DNA of 5,516 bases, from contig DLOX01000181.1 in NCBI GenBank assembly GCA_002478575.1, positions 1-5,516 on the forward strand, given 5' to 3'. A program made the position numbers and the translations under genes. Below, in pieces: positions 1 to 5,516 of the stretch; the stretch's first letter is position 1, and the number at the start of each line of letters is the position of its first letter. Source of the DNA: Sphingomonadales bacterium UBA7473 (GTDB lineage Bacteria; Pseudomonadota; Alphaproteobacteria; Sphingomonadales; Sphingomonadaceae). Below the pieces are notes generated by a model. It was not told the origin of the DNA. It ran no database searches and was given only the letters and a program-made list of their open reading frames with translations.

Positions 1-429
1 TTCAAACTGCTGCGGCATCCAAGCACCGGGCGTGCTATCGACCAGCTCCATCGCCCGTTCGATGGCACCCTTCATGCCCTTTTCACGCGGCGTCAGATCA
101 AAGGTCGCGCCATAAGCGAGCATCAAGCGGCGACGTTCGATGCTCATGCTTTCGGGCATCACGAGGACCAAGCGGTATCCCTTCACCGCTGCGACCATCG
201 CAAGGCCAATGCCCGTGTTACCAGATGTCGGTTCGATGATCGTGCCACCGGGCTTCAACGCGCCAGACTTTTCGGCATCTTCGATCATGGCCAGGCCAAT
301 GCGATCCTTGATCGACCCACCGGGGTTGGACCGTTCGGATTTAATCCACACTTCGGAGCCTGAAAAAAGCCGCGCCATGCGAATGTGCGGGGTGTTGCCG
401 ATCGTCTCGAGCAGGCTGGCATATTTCAT
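1..429 (-). CDS. cysK: Cysteine synthase A (O-acetylserine sulfhydrylase), N-terminal part
   Basis: PLP-dependent enzyme of the cytoplasm that makes L-cysteine from O-acetylserine and sulfide. Only the first 143 codons are present; the frame is open to the left edge, so the C-terminal half of a protein usually a little over 300 residues lies outside. Visible hallmarks: the N-terminal GNTP motif (residues 11-14), the PLP-lysine segment NPGGSIKDR (35-43) with Lys41 as the Schiff-base lysine, and the substrate loop TSGNTG (68-73). The stretch MSIERRRLMLAYGA follows as expected for CysK. The start at 429 is supported by an AAGGA ribosome site at 439-443, nine bases upstream, and by an ATGA overlap with the stop of the MFS gene. 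The residue after GNTP is His where many homologues have Leu; this appears to be a family variant and not a defect. Cystathionine beta-synthase or CysM are less likely because of the TSGNTGIGLAMVAA context. Family assignment is firm; the CysK/CysM distinction is slightly less so. Confidence 0.93.
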   Translation of the reverse strand, partial: MKYASLLETIGNTPHIRMARLFSGSEVWIKSERSNPGGSIKDRIGLAMIEDAEKSGALKPGGTIIEPTSGNTGIGLAMVAAVKGYRLVLVMPESMSIERRRLMLAYGATFDLTPREKGMKGAIERAMELVDSTPGAWMPQQFE

Positions 430-1712
430 GGCGTAGCGTCCTTATAGTGCGGTTCAAAGGTGCGGGCATTGCGCAATTCGGGGAAGAGTCGCGCCCAAAG
501 GCCTGTGATGAAAATAGCCCCTGCCCCGCCAAAAACAACTGCGCCCACAGGCCCGAGCAAAGCCGCGGCGATGCCCGATTGCAATTCGCCCAATTCATTG
601 GAGGCAGAGATGGCAAGGCCAGAGACACTGCTCACTCGGCCGCGCATTGCATCAGGCGTGTTCAATTGCACCAAGGAGCTGCGCACATAGACGGAGAGCA
701 TGTCCGCCGCGCCCAACAGGATGAGCATCGCGATGGACAGCAGGAAGATTTTGGACAGGCCAAAGACGATGGTCGCAGCACCAAAGACCACGACTGCCCA
801 AAGCATCTTCGCGCCGACATTGGTTTTGAGCGGCCGAAAACTGAGCCAAATCGCAACAACCGCTGCCCCTACTGCAGGAGCCGCGCGGAGTTGCCCCAAA
901 CCTTCCGGACCCACCATCAAAATGTCGCGGGCAAAAACCGGAAGCAGCGCTGTCGCTCCTGCCAACAGCACGGCAAACAGATCCAGCGTTATGGCGCCCA
1001 GCAAGAAGCGTTCGTTCCACGTATAGCGCAGCCCATCGATCATCTGCCGCACAGGATGCGCCTTGCCTTTGAGTTCCGGCGGATAGACAGGCTTCACGAA
1101 CCAGAGCGCAAAGCTGGCCAACACGAGCAAAGCCGCCCCCGCCCAGTAAGGGCTGGATGGCGTTCCGGCATAGAGAAAGCCCGCCGCTGCAGGACCGATG
1201 ACCGATGCACTTTGCCAAGCGATAGAGCCCATCGCGATGGCACGAGGAAGCACTTCGGCAGGCACGACATTGGGGGCAATCGTGCTCATCGCAGGCCCGA
1301 CAAAGACACGCGCCACACCATGAAGGGCGGCCAAAGTGAACAAGAAAGGCAAGTTGAGAGTGTCGCTCCACGTCGCCCAAGCCAGCGTCAGCGCCACCAG
1401 CATATCGATCATATTGGCCGTGCAAGCGACCATCCGCCGTTCAAATCGATCCGCCACCCACCCAGCAACGGGCGTCAGCAAGAAAAGCGGAATGAACTGC
1501 ACCAGCCCCAAAAGGCCAAGCTGAAACGCCGCATCCTTGGGCTTCATCCCATAATCCGACCGAGCGACATCATAGACTTGCCAGCCGATGATCACGACAA
1601 TCGCCATAGTCGCCATCACCGCCATGAACCGGCTGATCCAATAAAGCCGATAATCCCGATAATAGAAGGGGGAGGCTGGGCTAGTGAAGAGCGCCGTGAT
1701 GCTATTCGTCAT
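426..1712 (-). CDS. MFS transporter, EntS-like (MFS_3 type)
   Basis: Inner-membrane major facilitator superfamily protein of 428 residues, normal for a 12-helix exporter. Hydrophobic segments can be read at roughly 25-48, 64-84, 98-116, 121-142, 166-182, 188-206, 236-260, 276-292, 303-321, 323-344, 366-388 and 390-410. The MFS loop motif A appears between helices 2 and 3 as GWVADRFERR (84-93). The late segment TPDAMRGRVSSVSG (352-365) followed by SNELGELQSG (371-380) is typical of the EntS/MFS_3 branch, whose characterised member exports enterobactin. The substrate here cannot be read from sequence; no siderophore genes are present, so that function should not be transferred. The start overlaps the astB stop (ATGA at 1709-1712) and has only a weak GAG upstream, so it is probably translated by coupling to astB. 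Its own stop overlaps the cysK start (ATGA at 426-429). Possible roles are export of an amino acid or of a metabolite linked to arginine or cysteine metabolism; this is inference. Confidence 0.9.
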   Translation of the reverse strand: MTNSITALFTSPASPFYYRDYRLYWISRFMAVMATMAIVVIIGWQVYDVARSDYGMKPKDAAFQLGLLGLVQFIPLFLLTPVAGWVADRFERRMVACTANMIDMLVALTLAWATWSDTLNLPFLFTLAALHGVARVFVGPAMSTIAPNVVPAEVLPRAIAMGSIAWQSASVIGPAAAGFLYAGTPSSPYWAGAALLVLASFALWFVKPVYPPELKGKAHPVRQMIDGLRYTWNERFLLGAITLDLFAVLLAGATALLPVFARDILMVGPEGLGQLRAAPAVGAAVVAIWLSFRPLKTNVGAKMLWAVVVFGAATIVFGLSKIFLLSIAMLILLGAADMLSVYVRSSLVQLNTPDAMRGRVSSVSGLAISASNELGELQSGIAAALLGPVGAVVFGGAGAIFITGLWARLFPELRNARTFEPHYKDATP

Positions 1713-2953
1713 GCAAGCTCAGTCAGATCAAGCGCCTGAAGCATGGCGAGGCGTGCGGCGCGGATCGTGTCCCAGAGCGCCGGATTGGCCAAGTCTGCAG
1801 GATCAATCGCTTCTGGCCAATGCGCCTCCACGATGCCCGCCATCGTATCGAGCTTGGCCTCATCCACCAAGAAGCGCGGATCGACGGTCGCTGGATCGCA
1901 TACCACCCGCAGGCGAAGGCAAGCGGGGCCACCGCCATTGGCCATGGATTGGCGCACGTCGACGGGGATCAGCTGACGGATCGGGCCATTGCCGGCAATC
2001 ATCGCCTGCAGCCAAGTCCAAACGCGATCATTGTCCTGCGCCTCCGTGGGCAGGATCAGCGCCATTTCGCCCGTTGGCAGTGTCGCCAATTGGGCGTTAA
2101 ACAAGTAGGACTGGATCGCATCGGCAAGGCTGACGCTTGCAGCTGGCACTTCAACAATTTCGACCATCGGAAGCAATGTGCGCAGATCGCGGTAGAAAGA
2201 ATCTTTATCGGCAAAGGCCTGTTCGTGAGTGAACAGCACCCGTTCATTGGCGACAGCAACCACATCATTGTGAAAAGCGCCTGCCGCAATCGCTTCTTCA
2301 GACTGCAGCACCATCAAAGCGCGTGACGCGCCATGGATGCGGGCAACGGCCTTGGAGGCTTCGATATGCTGGCGCGCCGGGAAAGGCCCGCCGGTGCGGC
2401 CATAGACGAAGACCTCAACCCCTGCCTCTCCATGCGCTGCGCAGAGACGCATATGATTGGCAGCACCTTCATCGCCAAAAGGCGCAGGCACAGGGCCGTG
2501 AACCGCGAAAGAGTCACTCGCAAAGGCGAGCCTGAGCTGAGCCAACGTTCCCTGCCATTCATGGCTGCGGTGCGGCATGGTAACAAGGTTCGCAACCGTC
2601 AGATGGCATTTGCCATCGGCCGTATCGGGCGCAGGCGAAACCGTCGCTGCATTGGCCGCCCACATCGATGAAGCCGAAAGCGCATTGGCGAGAAGCCCCG
2701 GTTCTGCCTGCTCGGCGCTTGTCCCCAGACCATGAAGCCAAGCCCCATCCGGCCGATCGTGCGGCATGAACACGCCTTGGGTGAGGCCCAGCCGCAGATT
2801 GGCGCGCATCTTTTCAATCCCCTGCAAAGCCGCCGCCCGCGGTTGAGAGGTGCCGCCTGCATTTTTGGCAGAGGCCAAATTGCCAAGGCTGAGCCCTGCA
2901 TAATTATGGCTGGGGCCAATGAGGCCATCGAAGTTGATTTCGGTCAGGGGCAT
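1709..2953 (-). CDS. astB: N-succinylarginine dihydrolase
   Basis: Second enzyme of the arginine succinyltransferase pathway: it hydrolyses N2-succinylarginine to N2-succinylornithine, CO2 and two ammonia. With the start at 2953 the protein has 414 residues, somewhat shorter than the E. coli enzyme (about 447). It begins with the family N-terminus NFDGLIGPSHNYAGLS (7-22). The Cys-His-Glu catalytic residues of this amidinotransferase-fold family can be placed: Glu162 in FGDEGAANH, His228 in AFHNDVVAVAN and Cys345 in GGGPACLRLRV. The frame stays open upstream to a GTG at 3124, but those 57 codons are translated repeat DNA with no resemblance to AstB. A GGAAAA ribosome site lies 7 bases before the 2953 ATG, so I use that start. 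It follows astA after a repeat-filled gap and overlaps the MFS start by ATGA. It should act in the cytoplasm directly on the AstA product. Confidence 0.95.
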   Translation of the reverse strand: MPLTEINFDGLIGPSHNYAGLSLGNLASAKNAGGTSQPRAAALQGIEKMRANLRLGLTQGVFMPHDRPDGAWLHGLGTSAEQAEPGLLANALSASSMWAANAATVSPAPDTADGKCHLTVANLVTMPHRSHEWQGTLAQLRLAFASDSFAVHGPVPAPFGDEGAANHMRLCAAHGEAGVEVFVYGRTGGPFPARQHIEASKAVARIHGASRALMVLQSEEAIAAGAFHNDVVAVANERVLFTHEQAFADKDSFYRDLRTLLPMVEIVEVPAASVSLADAIQSYLFNAQLATLPTGEMALILPTEAQDNDRVWTWLQAMIAGNGPIRQLIPVDVRQSMANGGGPACLRLRVVCDPATVDPRFLVDEAKLDTMAGIVEAHWPEAIDPADLANPALWDTIRAARLAMLQALDLTELA

Positions 2954-2960
2954 GATGGAC

Positions 2961-2966
2961 TTTTCC
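2961..2966 (-). promoter_or_regulatory. Ribosome binding site fixing the astB start
   Basis: On the minus strand this reads GGAAAA, 7 bases before the ATG at 2953-2951. It lies just outside the repeat element, whose left edge is near 2971. It supports translation of astB from 2953 and argues against the GTG at 3124, where the upstream frame opens. The match to the anti-Shine-Dalgarno consensus is only partial. Confidence 0.6.
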
Positions 2967-2970
2967 AGAC

Positions 2971-3112
2971 TTAATTCACGCGAAGACGCGAAGACGCGAA
3001 GACGCGAAGACGCGAAGGAGGAAATGTTGGCGAACGCAATTGGGCGGCAATTCAATATGGGAACGAATTTCATAAAAACCCTTCGCGTCTTCGCGTCTTC
3101 GCGCGACTCTAA
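2971..3112. repeat. Inverted-repeat element of tandem 8-bp units between astA and astB
   Basis: The left arm holds four exact copies of cgcgaaga (2979-3010) and a fifth ending in g (3011-3018). The right arm holds the reverse complement in three units (3080-3103). Bases 2995-3018 are perfectly complementary to 3080-3103, a 24-bp match around a 61-nt AT-richer centre (3019-3079). The outer flanks are also alike: ttaattca before the left arm, and on the opposite strand ttagagtcg before the right arm. The outer limits of 2971 and 3112 are set from these flanks and are approximate. In the operon mRNA the arms could form a long GC-rich stem, and the 8-bp period allows pairing in several registers. 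No U-run follows the closing arm, so it is not a classical terminator. The translated form (REDAKTRR and its inverse) resembles intergenic repeats seen as spurious ORFs in many bacterial genomes; that is recollection, not a search. It looks like a non-coding, possibly once-mobile repeat. Confidence 0.85.
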
Positions 3113-3117
3113 ATCAA

Positions 3118-4134
3118 TCACCACCGCGCCACATGCGTCACGCGATCACCGACCCCAATGCCCAAGGCCGACGCGCAATCGGGTGAGATTGAAATCCCGG
3201 CTTCCTTATATGTGATGATCCCATAAGCCGATCTGAACCCACTAAGATGCCCCGTCGCGACCAGCGCCTTTTCGCCCTCGACATCTTCGATTGATACCAC
3301 ATCGGAATCCATCGCGTCGCGAACGCTCATGATCTGATCGGTTTTGACCGTCATCGTGGGGCCGCCATCGAAAATATCGACATATTTTTCCCAAGCGAAC
3401 CCTTCATTCTCCAGCATCCGCATCGCCGCGCGTCCCGTTGGGTGCGGTACGCCAATGACGGCACGAGCGCTTTCGGGAAGCATCGCGATATAGACGGGAT
3501 GTTTGGGCATAAGATCGGCAATGAATTGATTGCCCTTCTTCGCATTAAACTCGTCCGCATCTTGGAAGTTCATGCCGAAGAAGCGGCCCGCAACGCCATC
3601 CCAAAACGGCGATCCGCCGGCTTCATCGATGACACCGCGCAGTTCCGCCAAACATTTGTCGGCAAAGCGGGCGCGGTGATTGCGGATGAAAAGATAACGG
3701 CTGCGGGCAATCAGAAGCCCCAGGCCCCCCGCCCGTTCGCCGGGATGCAGGAACAAGCCACCAACTTCGCTGGACCCTTCCAGATCCGTCGAAAGCGACA
3801 GCATCTCGGCGCGGAAGGTGCGGTCTAACTCTTCACTATGCTGAGTGAGAACGCCAACGCGGTAGGAATAGAAGGGCCATTTCTGGCCGACTTGGCTGAA
3901 AATCTGGCAGGTACCGCGCACTTCGCCGGTCGCCGTATTTTCGAGCACGAAAACAAACAGATCATTGGCAATGACATCTTCGGTGCGGGCCAGCGCCGCA
4001 TCCGATTTCTCTAGTTTTGCGAGCAAGGCAGGGCGATCCGGCGGCAAATTGGTAAAGCCTCCGCCGGTGCGCTTTGCCATTTCATAGATGGGCTGAAGAT
4101 CGTCAGTCGTCGCGGGGCGGATGATGAAGGTCAT
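3118..4134 (-). CDS. astA: Arginine N-succinyltransferase
   Basis: First and committing enzyme of the AST route of arginine degradation: it transfers succinyl from succinyl-CoA to the alpha-amino group of arginine in the cytoplasm. At 338 residues it matches the usual length (E. coli about 344). The N-terminus IIRPATTDDLQPIYEMA (4-20) and KRTGGGFTNLP (21-31) is a GNAT-fold start typical of AstA. Further family signatures are VGGLFLHPGERAGGLGLL (124-141, where an acyl-CoA-binding loop would be expected), SPFWDGVAGRFFGM (175-188), FNAKKGNQFIADLMPKHPVY (196-215) and YVDIFDGGPTM (251-261). The start is fixed by ATGA overlap with the hydrolase stop (4131-4134) and by AAGGG at 4141-4145, six bases upstream. 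It is followed by the repeat element and then astB, which uses its product. The single-subunit form fits most bacteria; Pseudomonas has two related subunits (AruF/AruG). No damage is visible. Confidence 0.95.
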   Translation of the reverse strand: MTFIIRPATTDDLQPIYEMAKRTGGGFTNLPPDRPALLAKLEKSDAALARTEDVIANDLFVFVLENTATGEVRGTCQIFSQVGQKWPFYSYRVGVLTQHSEELDRTFRAEMLSLSTDLEGSSEVGGLFLHPGERAGGLGLLIARSRYLFIRNHRARFADKCLAELRGVIDEAGGSPFWDGVAGRFFGMNFQDADEFNAKKGNQFIADLMPKHPVYIAMLPESARAVIGVPHPTGRAAMRMLENEGFAWEKYVDIFDGGPTMTVKTDQIMSVRDAMDSDVVSIEDVEGEKALVATGHLSGFRSAYGIITYKEAGISISPDCASALGIGVGDRVTHVARW

Positions 4135-5339
4135 AGTCCACCCTTCGCCGCCAAGCGCAGCAAGGTCAAGGTGGAGAGCTTCGCGCGCTCGGCCAAACTG
4201 TCCGTGATCAGAAACTCGTCCGACGAATGGATGGAGCCGCCACGGGGCCCCATAGTATCGACAACTGGCACGCCGCAGGCCGCGATATTATTCCCGTCGC
4301 AAACGCCGCCGGTGGATTTCCACGCAATGGGGATGCCCAGTTCTGCGCCGCAATCTCTCACCAATCCGAACAGCTTTTCAGCCTGAGCACCAAGCGGCTT
4401 GGGCGGGCGATTGAAGCCACCATGGACATGAGCATGGACATCATGGTCTTTTTCGACACCCGCAACCGCCACGCGGATGGCTTCAATGGCATGGGTCATG
4501 TCCTCCGGCGTCATCGGGCGGAGGTTGATCCGCAGGATCGCGAGATCAGGCACGATGTTATTCGGCCCGCCGCCATCGATCCGCGCGGGGTTGACCTTCA
4601 GGCCGGGAGCTTTGGCTGCGTTGAGGCGCAGCGCCAAATCGGCCGCTGCAATCAGGGCATTGCGGCCATCCTCTGGATTGCGGCCTGCATGGGCGGCCTT
4701 GCCATGAAGGGTGATCGAGAAATTGCCGCTGCCCGGCCGCGCGCCTGCCAGCGTTCCATCGGGCAAAGCAGGCTCATAGGTGAGTGCGGCGGTCTTGCCC
4801 TTCGCCAGTTCTGCAATCAGCCGGGCAGAGGCTTGGCTGCCGGTTTCCTCGTCCGAATTGATCAGCACATCATAGCCAATCTTGTCGCGATCCGGCGATG
4901 CTTCGAGCGCGGTCAAGGCAGCCAAGATCACCGAGATGCCGGCCTTCATATCGGCGGTTCCGGGGCCATTCAGCACGCCGGGTTCGAGCCATTGAAGCGT
5001 CTGAAACGGATGATCGACGCCAAAGACCGTATCCATATGGCCGGTAAGCAACACTTGCACCGGGGCCTGAGGCCGAACGCTTAAGTGCAAATGCGCGCCG
5101 CGTTCGATGCTGTTGACCCGGCCCTGCGCATCGACGCTTTCGACGGGATCCGGCGCGACGAGGCGGACATCCCCGGGAAGTGCCGCAAAGCCGTCGGCCA
5201 GCATTCCAGCCACTTGCTTCAGGCCTGCAAGGTTCGCTGTCCCGCTGTTCACCGCTGCCCATCGCTCTATCTGTGGGAGCATTGGCGCATCAGCGGCATG
5301 ATCAAGGACGGAATATTCGGTTGAGGTTGGGCTAGCCAT
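4131..5339 (-). CDS. M20-family metallohydrolase, carboxypeptidase G2-like; candidate N-succinylglutamate desuccinylase
   Basis: Dizinc amidohydrolase of 402 residues with no signal peptide, so probably cytoplasmic. The metal site is complete: His101 in TGHMDTVF, Asp130 bridging in GPGTADMKAG, catalytic Glu164 and ligand Glu165 in NSDEETGS, Glu189 in TYEP, and His371 in SIHSSDEF. The spacing matches carboxypeptidase G2 with a nearly constant offset. The dimerisation (lid) domain spans about 200-305 and starts with the typical HGKAAHAGRNPEDGRNA (212-228). The family removes acyl or aminoacyl groups from N-acyl amino acids, including folyl-glutamate, acetylornithine and succinyl-diaminopimelate. 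Its overlap with astA (ATGA) suggests a substrate from the AST pathway, most simply N-succinylglutamate, normally handled by the M14-like AstE. That specificity is inference. The ATG at 5339 has no clear ribosome site; a promoter -10 lies six bases upstream, so the mRNA may be leaderless. Met20 (5282) is an alternative start but also lacks a ribosome site. Confidence 0.9.
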   Translation of the reverse strand: MASPTSTEYSVLDHAADAPMLPQIERWAAVNSGTANLAGLKQVAGMLADGFAALPGDVRLVAPDPVESVDAQGRVNSIERGAHLHLSVRPQAPVQVLLTGHMDTVFGVDHPFQTLQWLEPGVLNGPGTADMKAGISVILAALTALEASPDRDKIGYDVLINSDEETGSQASARLIAELAKGKTAALTYEPALPDGTLAGARPGSGNFSITLHGKAAHAGRNPEDGRNALIAAADLALRLNAAKAPGLKVNPARIDGGGPNNIVPDLAILRINLRPMTPEDMTHAIEAIRVAVAGVEKDHDVHAHVHGGFNRPPKPLGAQAEKLFGLVRDCGAELGIPIAWKSTGGVCDGNNIAACGVPVVDTMGPRGGSIHSSDEFLITDSLAERAKLSTLTLLRLAAKGGL

Positions 5340-5345
5340 CCAAGC

Positions 5346-5374
5346 TCTATAGCGTGCGACGAGCCGTTCGACAA
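5346..5374 (-). promoter_or_regulatory. Candidate sigma70-type promoter of the hydrolase-ast operon
   Basis: On the minus strand TTGTCG (5374-5369) and TATAGA (5351-5346) are separated by exactly 17 bases; each matches the consensus hexamer at four of six positions. The -10 ends six bases before the hydrolase ATG, so a start seven bases downstream would fall on the A at 5339. This would give a leaderless transcript and agrees with the missing ribosome site. The match is moderate and other promoters in the 100-bp gap are possible. Confidence 0.4.
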
Positions 5375-5379
5375 AGGCG

Positions 5380-5408
5380 TTGCCACTGCCTTCGTTTTTC
5401 TATATTTC
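5380..5408 (+). promoter_or_regulatory. Candidate promoter of the divergent regulator gene
   Basis: TTGCCA at 5380-5385 matches five of six -35 bases. Downstream, TATATT at 5401-5406 matches five of six -10 bases but with a 15-base spacer; TATTTC at 5403-5408 has a 17-base spacer and a poorer match. Either -10 overlaps or abuts the palindrome at 5405-5422, an arrangement expected for autorepression. Which hexamer is used cannot be decided from sequence. Confidence 0.35.
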
Positions 5409-5422
5409 AATATTTATTGAAA
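5405..5422. promoter_or_regulatory. Perfect 18-bp palindrome, probable regulator operator
   Basis: TTTCAATA, a 2-bp TT spacer, then TATTGAAA: two 8-bp arms with no mismatch. It sits 17 bases before the regulator ATG at 5440 and about 66 bases upstream of the hydrolase ATG, in a notably AT-rich patch of an otherwise GC-rich window. Its size and symmetry suit a dimeric winged-helix regulator of the MarR/GbsR type, encoded immediately next to it. Autoregulation is the simplest reading; control of the ast operon from the same site is possible. Confidence 0.6.
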
Positions 5423-5439
5423 CTTTGGAAACGACTCGC

Positions 5440-5516
5440 ATGAAGCTTTCGCCTGCCATCCAATCCTTCGTTCTGCATTTTGGGGAAATGGGAAGCCGCT
5501 GGGGCATCAACCGCAC
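5440..5516 (+). CDS. GbsR/MarR-family transcriptional regulator, N-terminal fragment
   Basis: The only plus-strand gene supported here, divergent from the operon and cut by the right edge after 25 full codons. It begins MKLSPAIQSFVLHFGEMGSR and continues WGINR. The pattern hxGEMGxRWGINR is the N-terminal signature I associate with GbsR-like members of the MarR superfamily, winged-helix dimers; the characterised GbsR of Bacillus is a choline-responsive repressor. A GGAAA ribosome site at 5427-5431, eight bases before the ATG, supports the start. The perfect palindrome at 5405-5422 lies directly upstream and is a plausible autoregulatory operator. With only 25 residues the family call rests on one motif. 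Its ligand is unknown; the divergent arrangement makes the hydrolase-ast operon a possible target. Confidence 0.7.
   Translation, partial: MKLSPAIQSFVLHFGEMGSRWGINR

Noticed and set aside
140..436. A 98-codon plus-strand frame opposite cysK
   Set aside because: It mirrors the conserved CysK sequence and has no features of its own.
447..1739. A 430-codon open frame on the plus strand, antisense to the MFS gene
   Set aside because: Its product is rich in Arg, His and Gln with no hydrophobic core or known motif, while the minus-strand frame is a clear membrane transporter. It is a shadow of GC-biased codon use.
2979..3103. Repeat cluster considered as a CRISPR array
   Set aside because: Units are 8 bp and directly adjacent, without unique spacers, and no cas genes are present.
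2979..3103. Long inverted repeat considered as an intrinsic terminator after astA
   Set aside because: The stem encloses a 61-nt loop and is not followed by a U-run on either strand; astB downstream belongs to the same pathway and lacks an obvious promoter.
2954..3117. A small insertion sequence or transposase remnant between astA and astB
   Set aside because: There is no room for a transposase, no coding remnant is recognisable and no target-site duplication could be confirmed; it is reported only as a repeat element.
2919..3215. A 98-codon plus-strand frame reading through the repeat element
   Set aside because: It contains REDAKTRR-type translated repeats on both sides because the element is an inverted repeat; no real protein is indicated.
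4227..5084. A 285-codon open frame on the plus strand, antisense to the hydrolase
   Set aside because: No recognisable domain, no ribosome site, and the opposite strand carries a complete M20 metal site.

Overview
The window reads as a chromosomal segment of an alphaproteobacterium. The CysK and regulator sequences and the dense packing suggest the order Sphingomonadales, but that placement is from general familiarity with such proteins and was not searched. Almost everything lies on the minus strand as one tightly packed operon. Read in the direction of transcription (right to left) the order is: an M20-family metallohydrolase (5339-4131), arginine N-succinyltransferase astA (4134-3118), succinylarginine dihydrolase astB (2953-1709), an EntS-like MFS transporter (1712-426) and the N-terminal 143 codons of cysteine synthase cysK (429-1, running off the left edge). 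At the right edge a divergent plus-strand gene begins at 5440; its first 25 codons look like a GbsR/MarR-type transcriptional regulator.

Three of the four junctions in the operon are 4-bp ATGA stop/start overlaps (hydrolase-astA, astB-MFS, MFS-cysK). The exception is astA-astB, where about 164 bp separate the genes. That gap is almost filled by an inverted-repeat element made of tandem 8-bp units (cgcgaaga), five on one side and three on the other, with a perfect 24-bp arm match around a 61-nt centre. The element leaves a reading frame open into astB, so automated calling would give AstB a spurious 57-residue N-terminal extension. The supported start is at 2953.

Functionally, AstA and AstB are the first two steps of the arginine succinyltransferase (AST) pathway: arginine to N2-succinylarginine to N2-succinylornithine plus CO2 and ammonia. 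The later enzymes AstC, AstD and AstE are not in the window. The M20 hydrolase has a complete carboxypeptidase-G2-like metal site and is translationally coupled to astA, so it is a candidate for the final desuccinylation of N-succinylglutamate, normally done by the unrelated AstE. The MFS transporter and CysK have no established link to this pathway.

The 100-bp divergent intergenic region (5340-5439) holds a perfect 18-bp palindrome just upstream of the regulator, a likely operator. It also holds a possible sigma70-type promoter for the operon, placed so that its transcript would start at the hydrolase ATG, i.e. a leaderless mRNA. These regulatory readings are inference from sequence alone.
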